Below, piece after piece: positions 1 to 5,294 of a DNA stretch of 8,540 nucleotides. The notes under the pieces were generated by a model. It was not told the DNA's origin and did no database searches. It saw only the letters and a list, made by a program, of their open reading frames with translations. Position numbers and translations under genes: made by a program. Source of the stretch: UBA4416 sp044357775 (lineage in GTDB: Bacteria > Bacteroidota > Bacteroidia > B-17B0 > Aurantibacillaceae); the NCBI GenBank assembly GCA_044357775.1, contig JBIKOX010000134.1:1-8540 (forward strand), given 5' to 3'. How positions within the stretch are numbered: position 1 is the first letter of the stretch; each line of letters opens with the position of its first letter.

Positions 1-346
1 CTATGGGCATTGAAACTGGATTGTTTCTTAAATTAGTATTAATGTTTGGTACTTTTAGCATAACGGCTTTTTCAGATTTACCTGTTCCGTTATCCATAAC
101 AATACTATATTCAATTCTTCCTTCTGAACCTAGCTCTTTACGAATTACTTTTTTAATAATGGTGATATAGTGTTCTTCTAACCATTCATAAAAAAATTGA
201 GAAGGCACTTGAATGTTTAATACGTTGTCTTGAATTTTAATGGCTTTGATTGGTTCAAACCAAGTTGCAAAATTTTGAGGGCTTACATTATCCTGAATTA
301 CTCTTAGGCAATTCTTCCACACGGTTTCAGCTGTCTTTTCCTTCAT
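1..346 (-). CDS. dnaA: Chromosomal replication initiator DnaA, N-terminal part (cut by window edge)
   Basis: This is the first 115 codons of dnaA, read leftwards from the ATG at 346-344 and running off the window at base 1. DnaA binds DnaA boxes at the origin and opens it for helicase loading in the cytoplasm. The visible part is domain I, about residues 1-85, which mediates self-assembly and helicase or regulator contacts, plus the beginning of the variable linker. The residues that identify it are VWKNCL near residue 10, then TWFEPI, then the FFYEWLEEHYI block and the RKELG segment, all in the usual spacing. The ATP-binding and DNA-binding domains lie outside the window. The start fits the family length, and no Shine-Dalgarno sequence precedes it. 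The split nucleotidase genes lie upstream on the same strand after a 139-bp gap with its own promoter-like sequence. Confidence 0.93.
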   Translation of the reverse strand, partial: MKEKTAETVWKNCLRVIQDNVSPQNFATWFEPIKAIKIQDNVLNIQVPSQFFYEWLEEHYITIIKKVIRKELGSEGRIEYSIVMDNGTGKSEKAVMLKVPNINTNLRNNPVSMPI

Positions 347-404
347 AGTAGTAAATAAGTTATTAAAAAGAGAATGTTTAGTATTATTAACAAGTTTGAG
401 TTTG

Positions 405-434
405 TAAATATATACTGATTATTTAATCTCGCAA
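405..434 (-). promoter_or_regulatory. Probable dnaA promoter, Bacteroidota type
   Basis: On the minus strand TTG (434-432) is followed after exactly 19 bases by TATATTTA (412-405). This matches the Bacteroidota vegetative promoter TTG-N19-TAnnTTTG except for the last base. It leaves a leader of roughly 55 bases before the dnaA ATG at 346. No convincing intrinsic terminator separates it from the upstream nucleotidase gene, so read-through into dnaA is also possible. The call rests on motif matching only. Confidence 0.5.
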
Positions 435-485
435 GAAAAAAAGCTAAAATAAATTTAAATAAATTTTCAATTTACACTTGCTTTT

Positions 486-1418
486 TTAAATTTTTCTATT
501 ATTTGAATTATGTGACTTTTTTTTCGTATCATAAGAAAAAAACACATCTAACTTACCTAACCAAATACCAGCCCAACCAACTTGAGTAACATAAATTTCT
601 TTACCAACTCTATTAGCTAATTTCACAGGATGTTCAAGAAAAGTATGTGAATGGCCACCAATAATTAAATCAATATTTTCTGTTTGTGGAGCCATACTCA
701 TATCGCTTATTTTTTTATCATTATAAGAAAAACCTAAATGCGATAATGCAATTACATAATCACACTCTAAATCTTTTTTTAATAATTTAGCTGTTGCATT
801 TGCAATAGCAATTGGATTTTGATAAATGGTTTCTTTATATGTTTTTTTATCAACTAAACCTTCCAATTCAATTCCGTAACCTAACACTCCTATTTTAATT
901 CCTTTTTTATTAAATATTTTATAGGGAACAATTTTATCGTGCAAGCTAGTGTTCGAAAAATCATAATTACAATTAATAAAAGCAAAATTAGCATGAGGCA
1001 TTTGTTTAGTAATATTATCAATACCTAAATCAAAATCATGGTTACCAATCGTTGTGGCATCATAGCCCATCATACTCATTAACTTGTATTCTAATTCACC
1101 ACTATACAAATTAAAATAAGGAGTACCTTGAAAAATATCACCAGCATCTAACAATAAAATATTATCGTTTTCTTTTTTTATTTCATCTATCACAGCAGCT
1201 CGCTTTGCAAAACCACCTTTGTTTGCATATTTAGGATCATTGTCCGGAAAAGGTTCAATTCGACTATGAATATCATTTGTATATAAAATAGTTAATTGAG
1301 ATAAATCTTTGCTTTTTAGTACTTCTTTGGATAAGGCAGGAAATCCAGCTAAAACGGCTGATGTTCCTACAAAGTATTTCAAAAAATCGCGTCTATTTTG
1401 ATAATTGAATTCGGCCAT
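486..1418 (-). CDS. Tat-exported metallophosphatase, catalytic half of a split 5'-nucleotidase
   Basis: A 310-residue calcineurin-like phosphoesterase matching the N-terminal catalytic domain of UshA/5'-nucleotidases, which hydrolyse nucleotides and related phosphate esters outside the cytoplasm with two metal ions. The N-terminus has the twin-arginine signal NRRDFLK (RR at 9-10) followed by a hydrophobic stretch, so export folded through Tat is expected. All metal and catalytic motifs are present in order: TNDIH (D49, H51), GD (D94), GNHDFD (N126, H127), SHLG (H227) and GGHSHT (H256, H258). The protein stops after this domain, whereas UshA continues into a roughly 200-residue C-terminal domain. 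That domain is encoded by the gene just upstream, whose end overlaps this start by 26 bp, which suggests translational coupling. The exact substrate cannot be read from sequence. The family call is firm. Confidence 0.9.
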   Translation of the reverse strand: MAEFNYQNRRDFLKYFVGTSAVLAGFPALSKEVLKSKDLSQLTILYTNDIHSRIEPFPDNDPKYANKGGFAKRAAVIDEIKKENDNILLLDAGDIFQGTPYFNLYSGELEYKLMSMMGYDATTIGNHDFDLGIDNITKQMPHANFAFINCNYDFSNTSLHDKIVPYKIFNKKGIKIGVLGYGIELEGLVDKKTYKETIYQNPIAIANATAKLLKKDLECDYVIALSHLGFSYNDKKISDMSMAPQTENIDLIIGGHSHTFLEHPVKLANRVGKEIYVTQVGWAGIWLGKLDVFFSYDTKKKSHNSNNRKI

Positions 1419-2145
1419 CTAGTTTTGGTTTTATAGTTTGATCTAGTTTCGTTATATCTTCACAATAATTAATAATCATAGTTCTTAAAAGTACATTCAT
1501 CACTTTTCTTTCTTTAGCATTTTTAAAAAAATTATAGCTATCACCACCATTTGCAAGGTAATCAGAGGTTACTACCCAATACTCTTTTGTTTCATCAAAT
1601 GGTTTTCCATTAACAAAAATATCAGTTGGATCCGAACCTTTCATTATTAATCGCATACCACCAATTGGAATACCACCTTTTTCAACAATTTTAAAACACA
1701 TATCTTTAAACTGCGCGCCACTTAATTTGAGCAAAACAACTTCGTTTTCAAATGGCATTAATTCAAATACATTACCTATGGTAATATTTCCTTTTGGTAA
1801 TGAATTTCTTAATCCACCTTTATTAAAAATTGCAACGTCTAACATTGAAGAATCTTTTCCTAATAGTTTTTTTGTTTCGTAAATAACAGCATCACAAAAA
1901 AAGTTACCTAATGTGCTCTCCACATCAGCTTTAAGTAATGCATCTTCGCTCTTTGCAATTACAGCATACATTTGTTCGTCGTGTGTTTTTTTGTATGGCA
2001 ACATCGCTTTATAAATTGAGCTATCAATTTTGGGTTCATTAATTATAACATGCGATTCTGCAATTTTAGAAATGCTTGTTTTATTAGAACATCCGACTAA
2101 ACTAAGGAATGCTGAAAAAAAAATTACTTTTATTAGAAATTGCAT
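1393..2145 (-). CDS. Lipoprotein with 5'-nucleotidase C-terminal domain
   Basis: A 250-residue protein corresponding to the C-terminal, substrate-specificity domain of 5'-nucleotidases (PF02872 type). It begins with a lipoprotein signal peptide ending in the lipobox LVGC (C19), so it should be lipid-anchored and exported through Sec. Typical motifs follow: ESTLGNFFCDA (about 76-86), NKGGLR (108-113, the nucleotide-pocket NxGGxR), MPFENEV (130-136) and DYLANGGDSY (195-204). It carries none of the metal ligands, so it should be catalytically inert alone. It is the first gene of the unit, and the metallophosphatase follows with a 26-bp overlap. The two together make up one UshA-like enzyme, but with the halves separate and in reversed gene order. 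It diverges from the thioesterase gene across 46 bp that contain a promoter-like sequence for each direction. Confidence 0.88.
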   Translation of the reverse strand: MQFLIKVIFFSAFLSLVGCSNKTSISKIAESHVIINEPKIDSSIYKAMLPYKKTHDEQMYAVIAKSEDALLKADVESTLGNFFCDAVIYETKKLLGKDSSMLDVAIFNKGGLRNSLPKGNITIGNVFELMPFENEVVLLKLSGAQFKDMCFKIVEKGGIPIGGMRLIMKGSDPTDIFVNGKPFDETKEYWVVTSDYLANGGDSYNFFKNAKERKVMNVLLRTMIINYCEDITKLDQTIKPKLDGRIQLSK

Positions 2146-2170
2146 AAACAGAAAGTTAAATTAGATGTCT

Positions 2171-2178
2171 TAAATATA
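2171..2178 (-). promoter_or_regulatory. Possible -7 element for the nucleotidase unit
   Basis: TATATTTA on the minus strand matches TAnnTTTG in seven of eight positions and would place transcription start some 15-20 bases before the ATG at 2145. No well-placed TTG is visible upstream, where the sequence runs into the divergent thioesterase gene. This is a weak call supported mainly by its location in a 46-bp divergent gap. Confidence 0.35.
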
Positions 2179-2179
2179 G

Positions 2180-2187
2180 TATATTAA
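2180..2187 (+). promoter_or_regulatory. Possible -7 element for the thioesterase gene
   Basis: TATATTAA fits only the TAnnTT core, but it lies four bases before the ATG at 2192. That is the same offset seen for the better matches before the genes at 6798 and 8330. It sits back to back with the minus-strand element at 2171-2178. No TTG is present at the expected upstream distance, so confidence is low. Confidence 0.22.
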
Positions 2188-2191
2188 TTGT

Positions 2192-2602
2192 ATGATTAAA
2201 ACAGAAACAACGTTAAGAGTACGTTACGGAGAAACAGACCAAATGGGCTTTGTATATTATGGTGTTTATGCGCAATATTACGAAGTTGGCAGAGTTGAAT
2301 GTATGCGTAGTTTAGGTTTTAGTTATAAAGAAATGGAAGAAAGCGGTGTGTTAATGCCTGTTATAAATTTAACAGTTAATTATAAAAAACCAGCTTTATA
2401 TGATGATGAAGTGCGCATTGTAACTATGGTAAAAGAAATTCCTGGTTTACGAATTACATTTGATTATGAATGTTATAACCAAAAAAATGTTTTGTTAAAC
2501 ACAGGCACGGTAACGCTTGTATTTATTGATAAACAAAAAAACAAACCTATGCAACCACCCCAATGGTTTATGGATGGGTTTATGAAAAAGTTTGTTGTCT
2601 AA
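2192..2602 (+). CDS. Acyl-CoA thioesterase, YbgC/4HBT hotdog family
   Basis: A 136-residue single-domain hotdog-fold thioesterase that should hydrolyse acyl-CoA thioesters in the cytoplasm. The family signature is clear at the N-terminus: YGETDQMGFVYYGVYAQYYE (12-31) followed by GRVE, with D16 as the expected catalytic aspartate. The central segment VNYKKPALYDDEV and the C-terminal TGTVTLVFID strand are also typical. Length is normal for the family (about 130-140). The second aromatic after the signature is YYG rather than the YHxxY form of YbgC proteins, a variant I associate with Bacteroidota members. Substrate chain length cannot be inferred. The gene is monocistronic in appearance: it diverges from the nucleotidase unit, and repeat sequence begins one base after its stop codon. 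Confidence 0.9.
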   Translation: MIKTETTLRVRYGETDQMGFVYYGVYAQYYEVGRVECMRSLGFSYKEMEESGVLMPVINLTVNYKKPALYDDEVRIVTMVKEIPGLRITFDYECYNQKNVLLNTGTVTLVFIDKQKNKPMQPPQWFMDGFMKKFVV

Positions 2603-2636
2603 ACGCAGAGAGGCGGAGATTTTTCGCAAAGTGCGC
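2603..2636. repeat. Degenerate CGCAGAG-type repeat immediately after the thioesterase stop
   Basis: Directly after the stop codon come purine-rich units related to CGCAGAG (ACGCAGAGA, GGCGGAGAT) and then the small perfect hairpin CGCA-AAG-TGCG (2625-2635). Related units in the opposite orientation stand at the far end of the same gap (3090-3123). From memory, strings of CRCAGAG units are common between genes in Bacteroidota. I cannot check copy number here. Confidence 0.5.
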
Positions 2637-2718
2637 TGAGAAAAAAATGAGAAAGGTTGATATAATGTCACTGCACGTTTTTCACTAACAATTATTTTTT
2701 AAATCATTTAAAATATTT

Positions 2719-2819
2719 GGGCGCGTCCGCCAGCTGGCGGACCGGGCTTTACGCTACAATCTTTTAAACCTGCACTAACGCTTAGTTTTAAAAGGATTTA
2801 CACTCCAATCCCTCGCGCA
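2719..2819. repeat. GC-rich palindromic intergenic element with two hairpins and an internal direct repeat
   Basis: This is an island of about 100 bp with strikingly higher GC than its surroundings. It starts GGGCGCG, then has a perfect 18-bp palindrome (2725-2742), then an 18-bp direct repeat present twice with 14 of 18 matches (2744-2761 and 2793-2810). Between and overlapping these lies a second hairpin: AATC and TTTTAAA (2758-2768) pair with TTTAAAA and GATT (2787-2798, one bulged G), capped by ACTAA-CGC-TTAGT (2774-2786). It ends CCCTCGCGC. The layout GGGCG...CGGGCTTTACGCTACAATC...GGATTTACACTCCAATCCC resembles a dispersed noncoding element I recall from many Bacteroidota genomes. That resemblance is memory, not a search. 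No reading frame is supported, and its function is unknown to me. Confidence 0.65.
2725..2742. repeat. Perfect 18-bp palindrome GTCCGCCAGCTGGCGGAC
   Basis: The sequence equals its own reverse complement over all 18 bases and is 78% GC in an AT-rich region. It can form a strong hairpin in either strand. No T-run follows it in either direction, which argues against a simple intrinsic terminator. It forms the first arm of the 2719-2819 element. Confidence 0.8.
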
Positions 2820-2855
2820 AGTTTAATTTAAACAAGTAATTTAAACTAATAATAT

Positions 2856-2920
2856 TAAATCTGTGTTATCTGCGTTCTATTATTTTTTAATCACGGATTA
2901 CAAATCCGCGACAACGAGGT
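2856..2920. repeat. 65-bp direct repeat, copy A
   Basis: This copy matches 3013-3077 over 65 bases with three differences and no gaps. The first part has a nine-base period (ATCTGTGTT, ATCTGCGTT). The later part holds the perfect hairpin CGGATT-ACA-AATCCG (2894-2908). An inverted relative of its first part lies at 2954-2975. Confidence 0.8.
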
Positions 2921-2953
2921 ATTTTCTCAAACAGTTATTTTTACATAAATAAA

Positions 2954-2975
2954 ATGGAACGCTGATGACGCGGAT
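2954..2975. repeat. Inverted, diverged copy of the 5' part of the 65-bp repeats
   Basis: This 22-base segment matches the reverse complement of 2859-2880 (and of 3016-3037) at 17 of 22 positions. Four of the five differences are A-to-G changes, which become G-U pairs if the plus strand is transcribed, so 21 of 22 positions could still pair. It lies between copies A and B and could pair with either, but not with both at once. Confidence 0.6.
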
Positions 2976-3012
2976 AATTAAGATTTTAAGATGAAATCAT
3001 TTTTAATCCTAC

Positions 3013-3077
3013 TAAATCTGTGTTATCTGCGTTCTATTATTTTTAAATCACGGATTGCAAATTCGCGACAACGAGGT
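3013..3077. repeat. 65-bp direct repeat, copy B
   Basis: Second copy of the 65-bp unit, starting 157 bases after copy A starts, with three substitutions. One substitution turns the internal hairpin into CGGATT-GCA-AATTCG (3051-3065), where the changed pair is G-U in plus-strand RNA. Its end also forms a small perfect hairpin ACAAC-GAG-GTTGT (3068-3080), which copy A lacks. Confidence 0.8.
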
Positions 3078-3089
3078 TGTATAAAAAAT

Positions 3090-3123
3090 CTCTGCGAACT
3101 CTTTAACTCTATTACTCTGTGTT
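3090..3123. repeat. CTCTGNG-type repeat string at the LRR side of the gap
   Basis: CTCT recurs at 3090, 3099, 3107 and 3115, an eight-to-nine-base period, beginning CTCTGCG and ending CTCTGTG. It ends a few bases before the stop codon of the leucine-rich-repeat gene. In reverse complement it resembles the CGCAGAG units at 2603-2636, so the gap is bounded by loosely inverted versions of one repeat type. Confidence 0.5.
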
Positions 3124-3129
3124 GAAATT

Positions 3130-3984
3130 CTAAAATCTAATCTCACAACCAGGCAATAATGCTTTTAGTTCTTCAATATACGCTTTACTAAAACCGTTTC
3201 CTTTTACATCTAATGTGGTTAAATTTTCTAACTGACAAATCGTATCAGGCATTTTTTGTAGATGATTATTTTTTACGGAAAGAAAACGTAATTTTTTTGC
3301 TTTATAAATATCAAACGGTAATGTTTGTAGTTGATTTCCGTCAAGCACTAACACTTCTAGATTTACAAAGCGTTCAAAATGTTTAGTGATGTAAAACATA
3401 TTTGTGTTGGTTAAATTCAAATAATTTAAGTTTGGTATTTTAAATAGCTCTTTTGGAAAGCTATCTAATATGCAATTTTCAATAGTAACCTCTTTTAAAT
3501 TTTTTAAATACTTTAAAGTAATCGGTAATTTTAAAGTGTCGTTTGTTGAGGATATTTTTAAAGTTTTAAGTTTGGTTAAGTATGCAATATCAGCAGGAAT
3601 ACTATCAATTTTACTTCCAAAAAATTCTAAATAATTTAAATTTATTAGTTTTTTAAAATCATTCGGAAAACTTTTAAATTCGTTATTATAACTTGCAAAA
3701 TATACTAAGTTAAATAAGTCGCAAAAATTTGGAGGATATGTATTTATTTCATTTCCGCTTAATTTTAGCGCTTGTAAATCTTTTAATTTTCCAATTTTAG
3801 CATATAATTTTTGTTCTAGTTTTATATAACTTAAATCCATTTTATAAACGTTCTTCTCTACTTCTAAGGCTACTTTTAAGTCTGTAAATACTTTAGATCC
3901 AAAAGGGCCATATTTATCAAATTCATTTTGTTGAGCAGCACAAATTGTAGTTAAAAGCAGAAATATGGAAAGTAGTTTATGCAT
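3130..3984 (-). CDS. Secreted leucine-rich-repeat protein
   Basis: A 284-residue protein with an N-terminal signal peptide (hydrophobic core about 4-14, possible cleavage after A17; no lipobox cysteine in the right context). A leader domain of about 45 residues follows, then roughly nine leucine-rich repeats of 21-24 residues between about 60 and 266, such as LQALKLSGNEINTYP, LEVLVLDGNQLQTLP and LRFLSVKNNHLQKMP. Repeats 3-6 are less regular, with FFGS or ENC replacing the usual N-x-L. The end, ALLPGCEIRF, is a C-terminal cap I associate with Bacteroidota LRR proteins. LRR domains bind proteins, and the partner cannot be inferred. No enzymatic domain or type IX sorting domain is visible. The protein is exported, most likely to the periplasm or cell surface. 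It diverges from the methyltransferase gene across 84 bp and converges on the repeat-filled gap. Confidence 0.85.
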   Translation of the reverse strand: MHKLLSIFLLLTTICAAQQNEFDKYGPFGSKVFTDLKVALEVEKNVYKMDLSYIKLEQKLYAKIGKLKDLQALKLSGNEINTYPPNFCDLFNLVYFASYNNEFKSFPNDFKKLINLNYLEFFGSKIDSIPADIAYLTKLKTLKISSTNDTLKLPITLKYLKNLKEVTIENCILDSFPKELFKIPNLNYLNLTNTNMFYITKHFERFVNLEVLVLDGNQLQTLPFDIYKAKKLRFLSVKNNHLQKMPDTICQLENLTTLDVKGNGFSKAYIEELKALLPGCEIRF

Positions 3985-4029
3985 TTGGTTATAAACGAAT
4001 ATACAAACTTTTTTAATTACCGATTAATG

Positions 4030-4037
4030 TATCTTTA
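4030..4037 (+). promoter_or_regulatory. Possible -7 element for the methyltransferase gene
   Basis: TATCTTTA matches TAnnTTTG at all but the last fixed position, with a T-run instead of a clear TTG about 19 bases upstream. It would give a leader of about 25-30 bases before the ATG at 4069. The minus-strand sequence TATATTCG (about 3996-4003) is a similarly imperfect candidate for the divergent LRR gene. Confidence 0.3.
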
Positions 4038-4068
4038 CATACTATAACAAATAGCGATTTTAACTACT

Positions 4069-5247
4069 ATGACTAATCAACAACACTATACTGCTGCTTT
4101 CAATCAATCTTTGTCAGATCATACTTTTGTAAAAGTAGCTCTTGGAAATTATAAAGGTACAACGGAAGGTTTAAAAAACTGTTATGTGAAGAAAATTCAA
4201 ATAAAGCAAGAAGATAAATTAAGTTTTACATATAGATATCAAACAAAAGATATCGTTAAAAATTATAGTATTGCTGAGGGAGTTTCTATCATTACTAATT
4301 TTATTCAGGAAGGAGCGTTTAGACACGCAACCCTTTTTACCATTGATTTTGATGCATTGTTTGAATATGTAAATAAAGAAAAAACAACATTTAAAAAAAA
4401 CAAAGCAACACAAACACAATTACCAAATTTAGAGCATAATGTTCAAAAAAACAGATTGATACATGCAGAAGGAAAATCTTATTTACATCAACTCAAAATA
4501 ACCGATGAAAAAGGAGCTGTAAATAATAATTCTCAAGATAAGTATAAGCAAATCAATCATTATGTTGAATTATTAAGTCCTTTAATTAAAAATTTGCCGA
4601 ATCATGAGTTGCTTAAAGTAGCTGATATGGGCGCTGGAAAAGGATATTTGACTTTTGCCTTGTATGATTATTTAACTAATGTATTGAATTTAAAATCGCA
4701 AATTACAGGTGTTGAATACAGAAATGATTTGGTGGAGTTATGTAATAGTATTTCAAAAAAATCAAATTTTAGTGGGTTAACATTTGTACAAGGCACCATA
4801 AAAGATTATGACATTGATAACATAAATATACTTATAGCTTTGCATGCATGCGATACCGCCACAGATGATGCCATCTATAAAGGAATTACAGCTAACGCAG
4901 ATTTAATTGTGGTTGCACCTTGTTGCCACAAACAAATAAGACGTGAATTAGAGAAACATAAAACAAAAAATGATTTAGATTTTTTATTAAAACATGGCAT
5001 CTTTTTAGAACGTCAGGCCGAAATGCTTACTGATGGTTTGAGGTCATTGATTCTAGAGTATTTTGGTTATTCAACAAAGGTATTCGAATTTATTTCGGAG
5101 GCTCACACTCCAAAAAATGTAATGATAGTTGCAGAAAAAAAATCTAAAACTGATATTCAGAAACAAGAACTACTGAAAAAAATTGAGGGCACAAAAAAAT
5201 ATTTTGGAATTGAATTTCATTATTTAGAAAAGTTGATGAATATCTAA
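4069..5247 (+). CDS. SAM-dependent methyltransferase, Methyltransf_32 (PF13679) type
   Basis: A 392-residue cytoplasmic protein. Residues 1-120 form an N-terminal region I do not recognise. An alpha segment DKYKQINHYVELLSPL (158-172) leads into a Rossmann methyltransferase domain with the SAM-binding loop ADMGAGKGYL (185-194), the acidic residue E216 in GVE after strand 2, and two motifs diagnostic of this group: ALHACDTATDDA (257-268) and APCCHKQIR (283-291). The same HACD/PCC pattern is known from the eukaryotic METTL25 and GSTCD proteins. The methyl acceptor is not known to me. The PCCH motif occupies the position where catalytic motifs such as NPPY lie in N-methyltransferases, so it probably lines the acceptor site (inference). 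The gene stands alone, diverging from the LRR gene and converging on the glycosyltransferase gene 47 bp away. No strong terminator is visible in that gap. Confidence 0.85.
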   Translation: MTNQQHYTAAFNQSLSDHTFVKVALGNYKGTTEGLKNCYVKKIQIKQEDKLSFTYRYQTKDIVKNYSIAEGVSIITNFIQEGAFRHATLFTIDFDALFEYVNKEKTTFKKNKATQTQLPNLEHNVQKNRLIHAEGKSYLHQLKITDEKGAVNNNSQDKYKQINHYVELLSPLIKNLPNHELLKVADMGAGKGYLTFALYDYLTNVLNLKSQITGVEYRNDLVELCNSISKKSNFSGLTFVQGTIKDYDIDNINILIALHACDTATDDAIYKGITANADLIVVAPCCHKQIRRELEKHKTKNDLDFLLKHGIFLERQAEMLTDGLRSLILEYFGYSTKVFEFISEAHTPKNVMIVAEKKSKTDIQKQELLKKIEGTKKYFGIEFHYLEKLMNI

Positions 5248-5294
5248 TTTTTATTAATACGGTAAAAAAACAACACTAAATAATTCTTAAATAA

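Noticed and set aside
347..485. Replication origin next to dnaA
   Set aside because: The gap upstream of dnaA is AT-rich but has no DnaA boxes (TTATNCACA). A single near match, TTATCCATA at about 92-100, lies inside dnaA itself. The downstream side of dnaA is outside the window.
486..2145. Frameshifted single 5'-nucleotidase gene
   Set aside because: The domain order on the transcript is C-terminal part first, then catalytic part, each with its own start and export signal. No single frameshift could join them into a normal enzyme.
2725..2742. Intrinsic terminator for the thioesterase gene
   Set aside because: The palindrome is strong, but no T-run follows on either strand and it lies more than 120 bases past the stop codon. 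It belongs to a larger repeat element.
2856..3077. CRISPR array
   Set aside because: There are only two 65-bp copies, a 92-bp interval containing an inverted relative, and no cas gene. The unit length and internal hairpins do not fit CRISPR repeats.
2603..3129. A small or decayed protein gene in the gap
   Set aside because: I see no open frame with a credible start and no stretch resembling a protein. The sequence is accounted for mostly by repeats and AT-rich spacers.
4219..4419. Minus-strand open frame inside the methyltransferase gene
   Set aside because: Its translation is low-complexity (runs of F, C and K) and comes from the A-rich coding strand of a well-supported gene. It is a shadow frame.
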